A DNA stretch of 8,519 nucleotides from Endozoicomonas sp031844845 (GTDB lineage: Bacteria > Pseudomonadota > Gammaproteobacteria > Pseudomonadales > Endozoicomonadaceae). Where the stretch lies: positions 1 to 8,519 of the forward strand of contig NZ_JAVRMB020000193.1 in assembly GCF_031844845.1 (NCBI RefSeq), given 5' to 3'. Shown piece by piece: positions 1-6,251 of this stretch. Position numbers and translations under genes: made by a program. The number at the start of each line of letters is the position of its first letter. Positions within the stretch are counted from its first letter, which is position 1. Below the pieces are notes generated by a model. The model saw only the letters and a program-made list of their open reading frames with translations. It had not been told where the DNA came from and made no database searches.

Positions 1-154
1 GTCGAACTCATACTGTGGTCTGGTGCTTCGCTCCCCGGGAGCATGGTCGAACTCGTACTGTAGTCCGGCGCTTCGCTCCCCGGGCACATGGTCGAACTCA
101 TGCGCTGGTCCGGCGCTTCGCTCTCCGGGCACATGGTCGAACTCATACTGTGGT
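1..154. repeat. 45-bp tandem repeat, three full copies plus a partial fourth
   Basis: Copies lie at 1-45, 46-90 and 91-135, and a truncated copy at 136-154. Each starts GTCGAACTC and ends in CATG, and copies differ at only a few positions. The period is a multiple of three, so every copy can be read as a 15-residue unit. The forward frame gives units like VELILWSGASLPGHM, but a TAG at 61-63 closes that frame in copy 2. The reverse frame gives units like HVPGERSAGPQYEFD and is open through all copies, but I find no start codon for it. Each full copy contains GCTTCGC (25-31, 70-76, 115-121), which reads GCGAAGC on the minus strand, a heptamer known to form an unusually stable DNA mini-hairpin. 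The array begins at or before the window edge. I read it as an intergenic repeat, not a gene. Confidence 0.85.
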
Positions 155-549
155 GTGAGGCAATGGCTGCCGTTATGACAGTACTGGCCGCAAAGGCCAG
201 CACGCCATGGGAGATGATTTTTTGCATAGTGACGACTCTCTTGAACAAAACATTTTTGAAAAAAACATCGTTCTTGAATTTACGTGAACACAATTTCGAA
301 AAAATCTATCTATCGGGTATCTACGGTTTCATCCAGTGTTTGAAAACAGGCGTAACGGAAATGCAAGGTTAAGAATCATCCCGGCCGGGAAATGACAGTG
401 GCTAATTATAGATCAAAGAAAAAAGAATACTGGAAAAAGCAACCCATGAAACAGGTTCTGGAGGCTATGTTGTGCTTAAGGGTTGAAAGGGATTTATTGT
501 CATAATCGTGCAAATTAACTGGCTTACTGAAGTACAAGGAGGCCTGAAA
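155..549. other. Gene-poor stretch between the tandem repeat and the small ORF
   Basis: I see no recognisable gene here. A perfect 6-bp hairpin (CTGGCC/GGCCAG with loop GCAAA) lies at 184-200, but the nearest T-run is about 17 nt downstream, so it is not a standard terminator. A short ORF at 392-505 (37 codons, ATG start, Lys-rich with SKKKEYWKKQ near its start) has no proper Shine-Dalgarno sequence, since the nearest GGGA is only about 2 nt from the ATG. It could be a decayed gene fragment. No convincing promoter was found for the ORF that starts at 550. Confidence 0.5.
536..542 (+). promoter_or_regulatory. Strong ribosome binding site for the 550-840 ORF
   Basis: AAGGAGG sits 7 nt before the ATG at 550. 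It is almost a full anti-Shine-Dalgarno match and decides in favour of this start over the GTG at 508. Confidence 0.6.
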
Positions 550-840
550 ATGAGCATTTTAGCCTCTTATCAGCCTAATAGTGTTGTTTTTAATGACCAG
601 AATCAACAGGTGATTGGCACCATATTGCGTTCAACCTTTAAGCACAACATAGCCGGTTCTGGAAGTTTGTTAGAAAATAGATACCCGGACAGCGTCGCTG
701 GTTATTACCAACGGATCGAGCAGTTATTAAAAAGTCTGATTAGTTGGATAGCCTCCTGGTATACGGTTTCAATGGGTTTGACATACAAGGTTGGGTCGAA
801 CGGAATGAGCCTCAACAATGTTACCGATGATTGCAGATAG
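550..840 (+). CDS. Small hypothetical protein, possibly truncated
   Basis: This encodes 96 residues from the ATG at 550. That start is chosen because AAGGAGG lies at 536-542 with a 7-nt spacer, the best ribosome binding site in the window; a longer version from GTG at 508 lacks this support. I do not recognise the product. Residues 1-60 are polar and Ser/Asn/Gln-rich. A more hydrophobic, Trp/Tyr-containing stretch follows (about residues 65-80, LLKSLISWIASWY). The last 17 residues or so are encoded by the left arm of a REP-like palindrome (788-873). The C-terminus is therefore probably not the original one: the gene may have been cut by insertion of the repeat or be the surviving 5' end of a longer gene. 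No signal peptide is evident. The strong translation signal argues for a real or recently lost gene, while the lack of known homology and the repeat-derived end argue for caution. Confidence 0.45.
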   Translation: MSILASYQPNSVVFNDQNQQVIGTILRSTFKHNIAGSGSLLENRYPDSVAGYYQRIEQLLKSLISWIASWYTVSMGLTYKVGSNGMSLNNVTDDCR

Positions 841-873
841 TTTGTTGGGGCTCGCATTCGCTCGACCCAACCT
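788..873. repeat. Pair of inverted REP-like palindromes
   Basis: The outer arms are perfect 12-mers: AGGTTGGGTCGA at 788-799 and TCGACCCAACCT at 862-873. The match continues inward with a few mismatches to CAACAA (left) and TTGTTG (right), giving arms of about 31 nt around a loop of roughly 24 nt. Each arm is itself partly self-complementary, with GTTGGG facing CCCAAC. This GGTTGGGTCGA-type sequence resembles REP/BIME elements found in many gammaproteobacteria. It lies just past the stop of rep (914, minus strand) and overlaps the 3' end of the small + strand ORF. It could stabilise or end the rep transcript, but no T-tract follows it. Confidence 0.75.
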
Positions 874-913
874 GCGTCACCTGTCAATTTCAATGAAACC
901 ATGTGCCAGGGAG

Positions 914-2944
914 TTATGCTCCGATGGACTTATAGAGGGCATCAAGGCCCATCTTACCCGCCATTTTTTTATTTTCCTGCCGGGATGACTCATCAAAGCC
1001 ACTGTACACCAGGTCTTCCTGGGGCAGTTCATCCAGAAAACGGCTGGGCATGGTGTCGATAACCTCACCAAACTGTTTTCTTTGTCCGGCCATGGTCATG
1101 GTTAATGACTTCCGGGCCCGGGTGATGCCTACATAAGTCAGTCGTCGTTCTTCTTCAATATTATCTTCTTCAATGCTGGTTCGGTGAGGTAGTAACTCTT
1201 CTTCCATACCCATCATGAATACATGGGGGTACTCAAGGCCTTTGGAAGCGTGCAGGGTTAGTAATTGTACCCGGTCTACATCTTCCTCTTCCTCATTACG
1301 CTCCAGCATATCCCTGAGGATCAGTCGGGCAATGGCGTCCGCAACCGTACTGTCTTCATCACCCCGTTCAAGGGTTTTCTGAAGCGCTTCCACCAGAAAC
1401 CAGACATTGGCCATGCGTTTTTCAGCCTGTATCGGTGTTGAAGAGTGTTGGATTAACCAGTTTTCATAATCCGTATCGGCAATCATTTCACGAACCACCT
1501 GCATGGGGTCTTCACTGGTTTGCAGTTGCCGCGATACGTTATCCATCCATCCGGTAAACCGTCGCAGTTTCTCGACATATTGCGGTGCCAGGCCTTCTTC
1601 CAGAGCCGTTTCTTCACAGGCTTTGTACATGCTGATGTGATGTTTGTTGGCATAGTTGCCCAGCTTTTCCAGGGTGGATGGGCCAATTTCCCGCTTGGGC
1701 GTGTTGACCACCCGAAGGAAGGCATTGTCATCATCCTGATTAATCAGCAGGCGTAGATAGGCCATGATGTCTTTGACCTCTGACCGGGCAAAGAAAGAGG
1801 TGCCGCCATTAATGTGGTACGGAATACCATGATGTTGCAGCTTTAACTCCAGCAGGCGCGACTGAAAATTACCCCGGTATAATACGGCATAATCTTTATA
1901 GCTGTTTTCATGTCTCAGTTTGTGAGTGAGGATTTCGGTGGCGATCCGTTCGCACTCTATCTCGTCATTACGGCATTTGATGACACGAATCTCATCCCCT
2001 ATACCCTTATCACTCCAGAGTGATTTTTCAAACACATGGGGATTGTTGGCAATCAGGGTATTGGCTGCCTTCAATATTCGGCTGGTCGACCGGTAATTCT
2101 GCTCCAGTTTGATGACTTTTAAACTGGGATAATCTTCATTCAGCAGCGCCAGGTTCTCGGGCTTTGCACCTCGCCAGGCGTAAATGGACTGATCATCATC
2201 ACCCACAACGGTCAGCTTGCGGCGGTCACCCACCAGTCGCTTCACCAGTTCATACTGAGCGCCATTGGTATCCTGATACTCATCCACAAGCATATAGTGA
2301 ACTTTCTCCTGCCAGCGCTGTTGAACCTCCGGGTAGTTTCTGAATAACTCAACTGGCTTCATGATCAGGTCATCAAAATCCACCGAGTTATAGGCTTTCA
2401 GCATACGGTTGTAATGTTCGTAAACAATCGCTGCGGTTTGCTCCCAGGGCTGTCGTGCCTGTTCCAGTGCCTGAGCGGGTGTGATCAGGTCATTTTTCCA
2501 GCTCGAGATGCAGTGCTGAATCTGGTCAACGCCATTGTCGTCGGCAGAGGCATCCCGTTGCATCAGGTCGGTAATCAGTGACCGGGCGTCCTGCTGGTCA
2601 AAAATCGAGAATCCGGGCTTATAGCCCAGTATTTTGTATTCCCGACGAATAATGTTCATGCCAAGGTTATGGAAGGTGGAAACTGTCAGTCCTGAAGCGG
2701 CTTTACCTTTGACCAGTTTTCCAACCCGGGCTTTCATTTCACGGGAGGCTTTGTTGGTGAAGGTGACCGCGACAATATTGCGGGCACTGATACCGCACTG
2801 TTGAATCAGGTAGGCAATTTTGGTGGTAATTACACTGGTTTTACCACTGCCAGCCCCGGCCAGCACCAGCAGGGGAGTATCGATGTATTTTACGGCCTCA
2901 GCCTGACGATCATTTAGTTTTTGCACGGGTCTGGTTTCAGGCAA
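914..2944 (-). CDS. rep: ATP-dependent DNA helicase Rep (UvrD/Rep superfamily 1)
   Basis: This 676-residue 3'-5' SF1A helicase matches the length of E. coli Rep (673, from memory). All helicase motifs are intact: Q-motif glutamine (Q14), Walker A GAGSGKT (30-36), motif Ia TFTNKA (61-66), Walker B LVDEYQD (219-225), motif III VVGDDDQSIYAWRGA (246-260), motif IV EQNYRS (281-286), motif V LTLHASKGLE (562-571) and motif VI VGITRAR (605-611). LVDEYQDTN and the motif III wording favour Rep over UvrD. In this family Rep removes proteins ahead of the replication fork and helps restart stalled forks; it acts in the cytoplasm. The start is uncertain. TTG at 2944 is the longest option, but GTG at 2926 (670 residues, beginning MQKLNDRQ) aligns better with the E. 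coli start, and neither has a good Shine-Dalgarno sequence. The gene stands alone, with AT-rich DNA upstream and a REP-like pair downstream. Confidence 0.95.
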   Translation of the reverse strand: MPETRPVQKLNDRQAEAVKYIDTPLLVLAGAGSGKTSVITTKIAYLIQQCGISARNIVAVTFTNKASREMKARVGKLVKGKAASGLTVSTFHNLGMNIIRREYKILGYKPGFSIFDQQDARSLITDLMQRDASADDNGVDQIQHCISSWKNDLITPAQALEQARQPWEQTAAIVYEHYNRMLKAYNSVDFDDLIMKPVELFRNYPEVQQRWQEKVHYMLVDEYQDTNGAQYELVKRLVGDRRKLTVVGDDDQSIYAWRGAKPENLALLNEDYPSLKVIKLEQNYRSTSRILKAANTLIANNPHVFEKSLWSDKGIGDEIRVIKCRNDEIECERIATEILTHKLRHENSYKDYAVLYRGNFQSRLLELKLQHHGIPYHINGGTSFFARSEVKDIMAYLRLLINQDDDNAFLRVVNTPKREIGPSTLEKLGNYANKHHISMYKACEETALEEGLAPQYVEKLRRFTGWMDNVSRQLQTSEDPMQVVREMIADTDYENWLIQHSSTPIQAEKRMANVWFLVEALQKTLERGDEDSTVADAIARLILRDMLERNEEEEDVDRVQLLTLHASKGLEYPHVFMMGMEEELLPHRTSIEEDNIEEERRLTYVGITRARKSLTMTMAGQRKQFGEVIDTMPSRFLDELPQEDLVYSGFDESSRQENKKMAGKMGLDALYKSIGA

Positions 2945-2965
2945 GTCGTTGTTGGGAAGGGTATC

Positions 2966-2994
2966 AGTATACCAAGCTTCAGCTATTGGGTGAT
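2966..2994 (-). promoter_or_regulatory. Possible rep promoter
   Basis: On the minus strand, TATACT (2971-2966) is a 5/6 match to a sigma70 -10 box. Seventeen bases upstream is ATCACC (2994-2989), only a weak -35. Transcription would begin near 2959, about 15 nt before the TTG start or 33 nt before the GTG at 2926. The short leader fits the GTG start better. Confidence 0.35.
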
Positions 2995-3103
2995 ATGTTC
3001 CTCAATGGGATGTTTCAGAATGGACAGGTCAGAGATATTCTCGCTATTGATTTTGGTTGAAATAAAAGTTGATTGACGTTTATTTCAAGTAGCGAATACG
3101 AAT

Positions 3104-3122
3104 AATTATAATAATCATTTAT
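3104..3122. promoter_or_regulatory. Fur-box-like sequence over a TATAAT box
   Basis: By hand count, 13 of 19 bases match the classical Fur consensus GATAATGATAATCATTATC, including an unbroken run ATAATCATT. It overlaps TATAAT at 3107-3112, which has only a weak -35 (TTCAAG, 3084-3089). The region is AT-rich, so a chance match is quite possible. If real, it would link the orphan gene, 270 bp downstream, to iron control. Confidence 0.25.
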
Positions 3123-3340
3123 ATTTATGAAACTAATTGGTGTTCTGTAAGTCTACTCGTATAGATTCTATCAGCAATGCTGTGACCTTTTTTCAAAAGC
3201 TCAATATATAAGGGGCAGGTGTAAGGAGGGTATTTGATAGCAAGTCTGGAGTAACACAGAGCTTACTGAAAATACTCTGCAAAGCCACAGTCCCAGAAAT
3301 TGTTGCGTAAAAAACTGACCGGGGTATTGAGCAGTAAAAA

Positions 3341-3368
3341 TTGCTGAAAGAGTGTGTGTTTGTATTAA
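3341..3368 (+). promoter_or_regulatory. Possible promoter of the 560-residue orphan gene
   Basis: TTGCTG (3341-3346), a 16-nt spacer and TATTAA (3363-3368) would start transcription near 3375, leaving an 18-nt leader before ATG 3393. Both boxes are imperfect (about 3/6 and 4/6). Confidence 0.3.
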
Positions 3369-3392
3369 ACGACAATATTATTCAGAGGTAGT

Positions 3393-5075
3393 ATGCCAAA
3401 TTTAATTCATTCTCAATCTCCTGCTTCAGTTCCCCATAATGCATACCTTTCATCAGGCATATCGGAAGGTTCTTCAACGCATCATAATCCTCCTGATGAT
3501 CTGAAGCCTGACACTGGAAAATCGGGAAGTCGTTCAGTCAGTAACCTGCTCAAAGATTGCAGAAACTATATAAGCGGGGACAGGGATACTGATCGTATTG
3601 GTCCTGTCATATTGAGACGTCAGTCAATCCATCGTTTCGCCCCTTATGATATTAAACATCGACCTGCAAAAGTGGCGACAGATGTAATAAAAGACTCAGT
3701 TAGGGTAATTGGCGATTCTGTGAAGAAAGGGTGTGGTCGTACCGTGGATCTTTGCCCTGAACCGGTCAAGCAGATTGCTGGTTCTGTGCAGAAGGGGGGA
3801 CAATATACAGTGGATCATTGTCCTAATCTGTTAAAAGCACTTGTATCTCGCGCAGTGCAAAAGGTAGCTCTTGCTTACACTATTATGGAGCTTATAGTGC
3901 CGTGCGCATCTGCCACAGTCTCTACTGTGACCGGTTACGCGCAACCACTTATATCGGAATACTGTCACCCAAGTTTTGCTGCATTTAAAGAGAAAATGCT
4001 GGCAAAGTTAGGCGGGAGTCTTAATGTAATTGATACTAATGGCAATGATACTGTCCGCGCACTTAATGGTCTGATGAAGGATGATCGCGATGTTGCAATG
4101 GCTGGCTTTGCTATGTTAGGCGATAGCAGAATGATAAAGGCAAATGTTAATTCATATGAGGATCATGTACCGATTAAAACTGGATTCAATTATCTTATGG
4201 ATAGGGCATTACATGGGGCTCGGAATGGTACTGAACCATTCCGGGATTTAGATCACCTCCTAAACGATGAGTTTACCAATAAAGAACTTATAACTGACTA
4301 CATAAAGCGAGCTTTATCTTCTACCTGTGTGCCTATCAATTATGAAACTATCGCTTGTGGTCAGATAACAGTGGGTGACTATTGGTCGCATGTGGGAGAA
4401 GTGTTTGGACTGGGTACCAATATTAAAGAAGCTTCAGGTTCTACAACAGATTTATTCGCGCAGGCGGAGACTGTTAAAGCTGTAAATCCGGGTTTTTATG
4501 ATTCGCTTCAGAAAATGCTGGATGCTAAAATATTGCTTGATTCAGTTGTATCAAAGGTCGATGGTAGACGGCTTTTTACTATCAAGGAATATATCAATGA
4601 CAGGTTGCTAGTGGGCGAGTTTAAGACAATAGGTCATGTCATTAGCGACGAACTTTCTAAACACATAAAACTTGATCTGGATGTAGCTGTCATTCTTCGT
4701 CCAGACTGTGCGCCCACGCCCCTGCTGTCTCCAACAGAGGACGCGGTCGCCGAAGTTTGTTCCAGTATGCTGGCAGCTTTTCAAGGTGGTGTTGTGGGGG
4801 TATGTCTTTCCGGAGGAATTGCGGCCGGATTTATGGCAAGTAAAGCTATATACAGACATGTCAAGTCGCAGAAAAATACTGACAAGCCACTAGAGGGGAA
4901 AGTTGATTGTCATAGTAACCCAGCTTATTCTGGCAGAGTCGATCAGTCAGGAGTAGGTGGTGCAGAGGGTGAAATGACTTTTGAAGAGCTTTCGAGGGTG
5001 GAAAGTTTCAGAAGTGTTAGAAGCGCTAATCCTCTTATAGAGGAGGGCAGCTCAATGGATATTCAGGAGGTATGA
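3393..5075 (+). CDS. Orphan 560-residue protein with internal repeat and C-terminal membrane segment; effector-like
   Basis: I do not recognise a known domain. The first 50 residues or so are rich in Ser, Pro, His and Gly with no signal peptide, like the flexible N-terminus of many type III or IV effectors. A 22-residue tandem repeat is visible: GDSVKKGCGRTVDLCP (107-122) and AGSVQKGGQYTVDHCP (129-144), both keeping SV-x-KG, TVD and CP. A hydrophobic region follows (158-186). Residues 200-440 look globular and mixed helical. A Gly-rich hydrophobic segment with GxxxG-type spacing (FQGGVVGVCLSGGIAAGF, 463-480) is a likely membrane helix. It is followed by a basic stretch (KAIYRHVKSQK) and a polar, acidic tail containing NPAY (509-512), which fits the eukaryotic NPxY pattern. 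The start at 3393 has AGAGG 4 nt upstream. Base composition appears more AT-rich than rep and the SDR gene, suggesting separate origin. A role in host interaction is inference only; an ordinary lineage-specific membrane protein is equally possible. Confidence 0.85.
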   Translation: MPNLIHSQSPASVPHNAYLSSGISEGSSTHHNPPDDLKPDTGKSGSRSVSNLLKDCRNYISGDRDTDRIGPVILRRQSIHRFAPYDIKHRPAKVATDVIKDSVRVIGDSVKKGCGRTVDLCPEPVKQIAGSVQKGGQYTVDHCPNLLKALVSRAVQKVALAYTIMELIVPCASATVSTVTGYAQPLISEYCHPSFAAFKEKMLAKLGGSLNVIDTNGNDTVRALNGLMKDDRDVAMAGFAMLGDSRMIKANVNSYEDHVPIKTGFNYLMDRALHGARNGTEPFRDLDHLLNDEFTNKELITDYIKRALSSTCVPINYETIACGQITVGDYWSHVGEVFGLGTNIKEASGSTTDLFAQAETVKAVNPGFYDSLQKMLDAKILLDSVVSKVDGRRLFTIKEYINDRLLVGEFKTIGHVISDELSKHIKLDLDVAVILRPDCAPTPLLSPTEDAVAEVCSSMLAAFQGGVVGVCLSGGIAAGFMASKAIYRHVKSQKNTDKPLEGKVDCHSNPAYSGRVDQSGVGGAEGEMTFEELSRVESFRSVRSANPLIEEGSSMDIQEV

Positions 5076-5176
5076 CCATTGTCTTATATAACCATCTGGC
5101 TCGAAAGTTTTATAAAAAATTCGGATTTATTCAGTATGCCTTGGTATCAAAGGGAGGGCTGGGCTGGTTTATTTAA
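5072..5176 (+). CDS. Possible small coupled ORF or GNAT-like remnant
   Basis: The ATG at 5072 overlaps the TGA of the orphan gene (ATGA), and AGGAGG lies at 5065-5070. It encodes 34 residues, including NHLARKFYKKFGFIQ. This resembles the A-x-x-FY-x-x-x-GF segment near the C-terminus of GNAT acetyltransferases, but the rest of that fold is absent. The AGGAGG is only 1 nt from this ATG. A competing frame starts at TTG 5079 with an ideal 8-nt spacing and runs to 5189, encoding 36 aromatic and hydrophobic residues. Only one is likely to be used, and either could be chance. Confidence 0.2.
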   Translation: MTIVLYNHLARKFYKKFGFIQYALVSKGGLGWFI

Positions 5177-5226
5177 AATTTTTTTCTGAGGGAGCTTTTA
5201 AGACGTTTGATTGATAGCCAACTTAA

Positions 5227-5257
5227 CTCTCCAGAATTACGGAATCATTCTGGAGAG
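5227..5257. terminator. Bidirectional hairpin between convergent genes
   Basis: A perfect 11-bp stem (CTCTCCAGAAT at 5227-5237, ATTCTGGAGAG at 5247-5257) closes a 9-nt loop. It lies 10 nt past the stop of the minus-strand SDR gene and about 150 nt past the orphan gene. T-tracts are weak on both sides (GTTTCATTAT on the plus side, TTAAGTT on the minus side), but the position between convergent genes supports a terminator or 3'-end stabiliser for both. Confidence 0.6.
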
Positions 5258-5266
5258 CCTGTTTCA

Positions 5267-6028
5267 TTATAACTTCAACCCACCATCCAGCTCCAAAACA
5301 CGGCCATTGTAGTAGTCATTTTCAAAAATAAAGCCCACGGTTTCTGCAATTTCTTCCGGTGTACCCATTCTGCCAACAGGAATGCCTGCGGTCAGTCTTG
5401 CTTTTGCTTCCGGTTTCATACTTCCGGTCATTTCTGTTTCAATCACTCCGGGCGCAATAGCCGCACAACGGATGCCGTATTTGGCCAGTTCCTTTGACCA
5501 GGTAACGGTCATAGCGGAAACACCCGCTTTGGCAGCAGAGTAGTTGCTCTGGCCAAAGTTACCTTCTCTGGCGATGCTGGCAATATTCACGATCACGCCC
5601 TGAGAACCGCTTTCAGCCATACTGGCGGCCACTTCCCGGCCACAGAGAAAGACGCCGGTGAGGTTGACGTTAATCACGGACTGCCACTTGTCGTAGGACA
5701 GCTTATCGGTCACCTTGCCATCTTTTGTTTTGATCAGCAGTCCATCCCGGAGAATGCCGGCATTGTTAACCAGGCCATTGAGCGGGCCAAGCTCGGCGGC
5801 GGCCTGTTTGACCGCCGCTTCCACCTGCTCTTCTTCAGCAACATTGGCTGGTAATGCGACGGCATTGACGCCCTTTGTACGACAGAGTTCTGCTGCTTTA
5901 TGAAGCTCTGGTGAATCGAGGTCGATAAGGCCGATGTTGGCACCACGCTCTGCGAGCCAGTTAGCCATTGCCAGACCAAGGCCTCTGGCGGCACCGGTGA
6001 TCAGAATGTTTTTATTTTTTATGTTCAT
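5267..6028 (-). CDS. SDR-family NAD(P)-dependent oxidoreductase (FabG-like)
   Basis: This 253-residue classical short-chain dehydrogenase/reductase has the usual family length. The cofactor motif TGAARGLG is at 11-18 and NNAG at 88-91. The catalytic set is present: N122 (in VNLTG), S151, Y163 and K167 (YSAAK). The PG motif is at 193-194. Asp36 at the end of the second strand suggests a preference for NAD(H) over NADP(H). The sequence is closest in style to 3-oxoacyl-ACP or acetoacetyl-CoA reductases, but the substrate cannot be told from sequence alone. The ATG at 6028 has AAGAG (6038-6034) 5 nt upstream. It is transcribed divergently from the HugZ-like gene, a pairing I recall from Pseudomonas next to fxsA and groESL. 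An 11-bp hairpin follows the stop. Confidence 0.93.
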   Translation of the reverse strand: MNIKNKNILITGAARGLGLAMANWLAERGANIGLIDLDSPELHKAAELCRTKGVNAVALPANVAEEEQVEAAVKQAAAELGPLNGLVNNAGILRDGLLIKTKDGKVTDKLSYDKWQSVINVNLTGVFLCGREVAASMAESGSQGVIVNIASIAREGNFGQSNYSAAKAGVSAMTVTWSKELAKYGIRCAAIAPGVIETEMTGSMKPEAKARLTAGIPVGRMGTPEEIAETVGFIFENDYYNGRVLELDGGLKL

Positions 6029-6139
6029 AATAACTCTTGATTAAATAGCCTTGAAAAAGTGTTTTTATACGACGTTGGTGGACGGTACACCGATCATCCT
6101 GAAACTAAATAGAATAAAAGACAATACCCATAAAGGTTA

Positions 6140-6167
6140 TTGATAATAAATCTCATTCCCATATAAT
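6140..6167 (+). promoter_or_regulatory. Promoter of the HugZ-family gene
   Basis: TTGATA (6140-6145, 5/6 match to -35), a 16-nt spacer and a perfect TATAAT (6162-6167) give the clearest sigma70 promoter in the window. Transcription would start near 6174, leaving a leader of about 78 nt. That leader contains a small hairpin (GTTGA/TCAAC, 6189-6202). Confidence 0.7.
6142..6160. promoter_or_regulatory. Putative Fur box between the -35 and -10 elements
   Basis: Thirteen of 19 bases match GATAATGATAATCATTATC by hand count, with a perfect left half GATAAT and a right-half TCATT. It lies between and overlaps the promoter elements of a heme-utilisation-type gene, where a bound Fur repressor would block RNA polymerase. 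It may also influence the divergent SDR gene. Confidence 0.5.
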
Positions 6168-6251
6168 GCCTTCAAAATATCATTGGTGGTTGATTTTTCA
6201 ACAGCGACGCCTTTAGTAATAATCCTAATAAATATTCAGAGGATCTTCATT

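Larger units (their letters stand above)
2945..3392. other. AT-rich intergenic region between rep and the orphan gene
   Basis: These 448 bp hold no gene that I can support. A minus-strand frame at 3193-3375 is open but lacks a translation signal and resembles nothing known. The stretch 3060-3135 is markedly AT-rich, with TATAAT at 3107-3112 and a Fur-box-like 19-mer at 3104-3122. A second promoter-like pair closer to the orphan gene is TTGCTG (3341-3346), a 16-nt spacer and TATTAA (3363-3368). The start at 3393 has AGAGG (3384-3388) only 4 nt upstream. Confidence 0.5.

Noticed and set aside
1..154. CRISPR array
   Set aside because: The units are directly adjacent with no unique spacers and vary in sequence, so this is a plain tandem repeat.
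88..372. 94-codon plus-strand ORF starting in the tandem repeat
   Set aside because: It begins inside the third repeat copy, has no proper Shine-Dalgarno sequence, and the same frame is stopped in the second copy. The composition looks non-coding.
392..505. 37-codon Lys-rich ORF as an IS66-type transposase N-terminus
   Set aside because: The KEYWKKQ piece is only loosely similar, no other transposase parts or terminal repeats are present, and the ribosome binding site is poor.
705..902. 65-codon minus-strand ORF across the REP pair
   Set aside because: Much of it is palindrome sequence and it overlaps the better supported plus-strand ORF.
3193..3375. 60-codon minus-strand ORF upstream of the orphan gene
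   Set aside because: There is no ribosome binding site or recognisable content, and it covers the likely promoter of the plus-strand gene.
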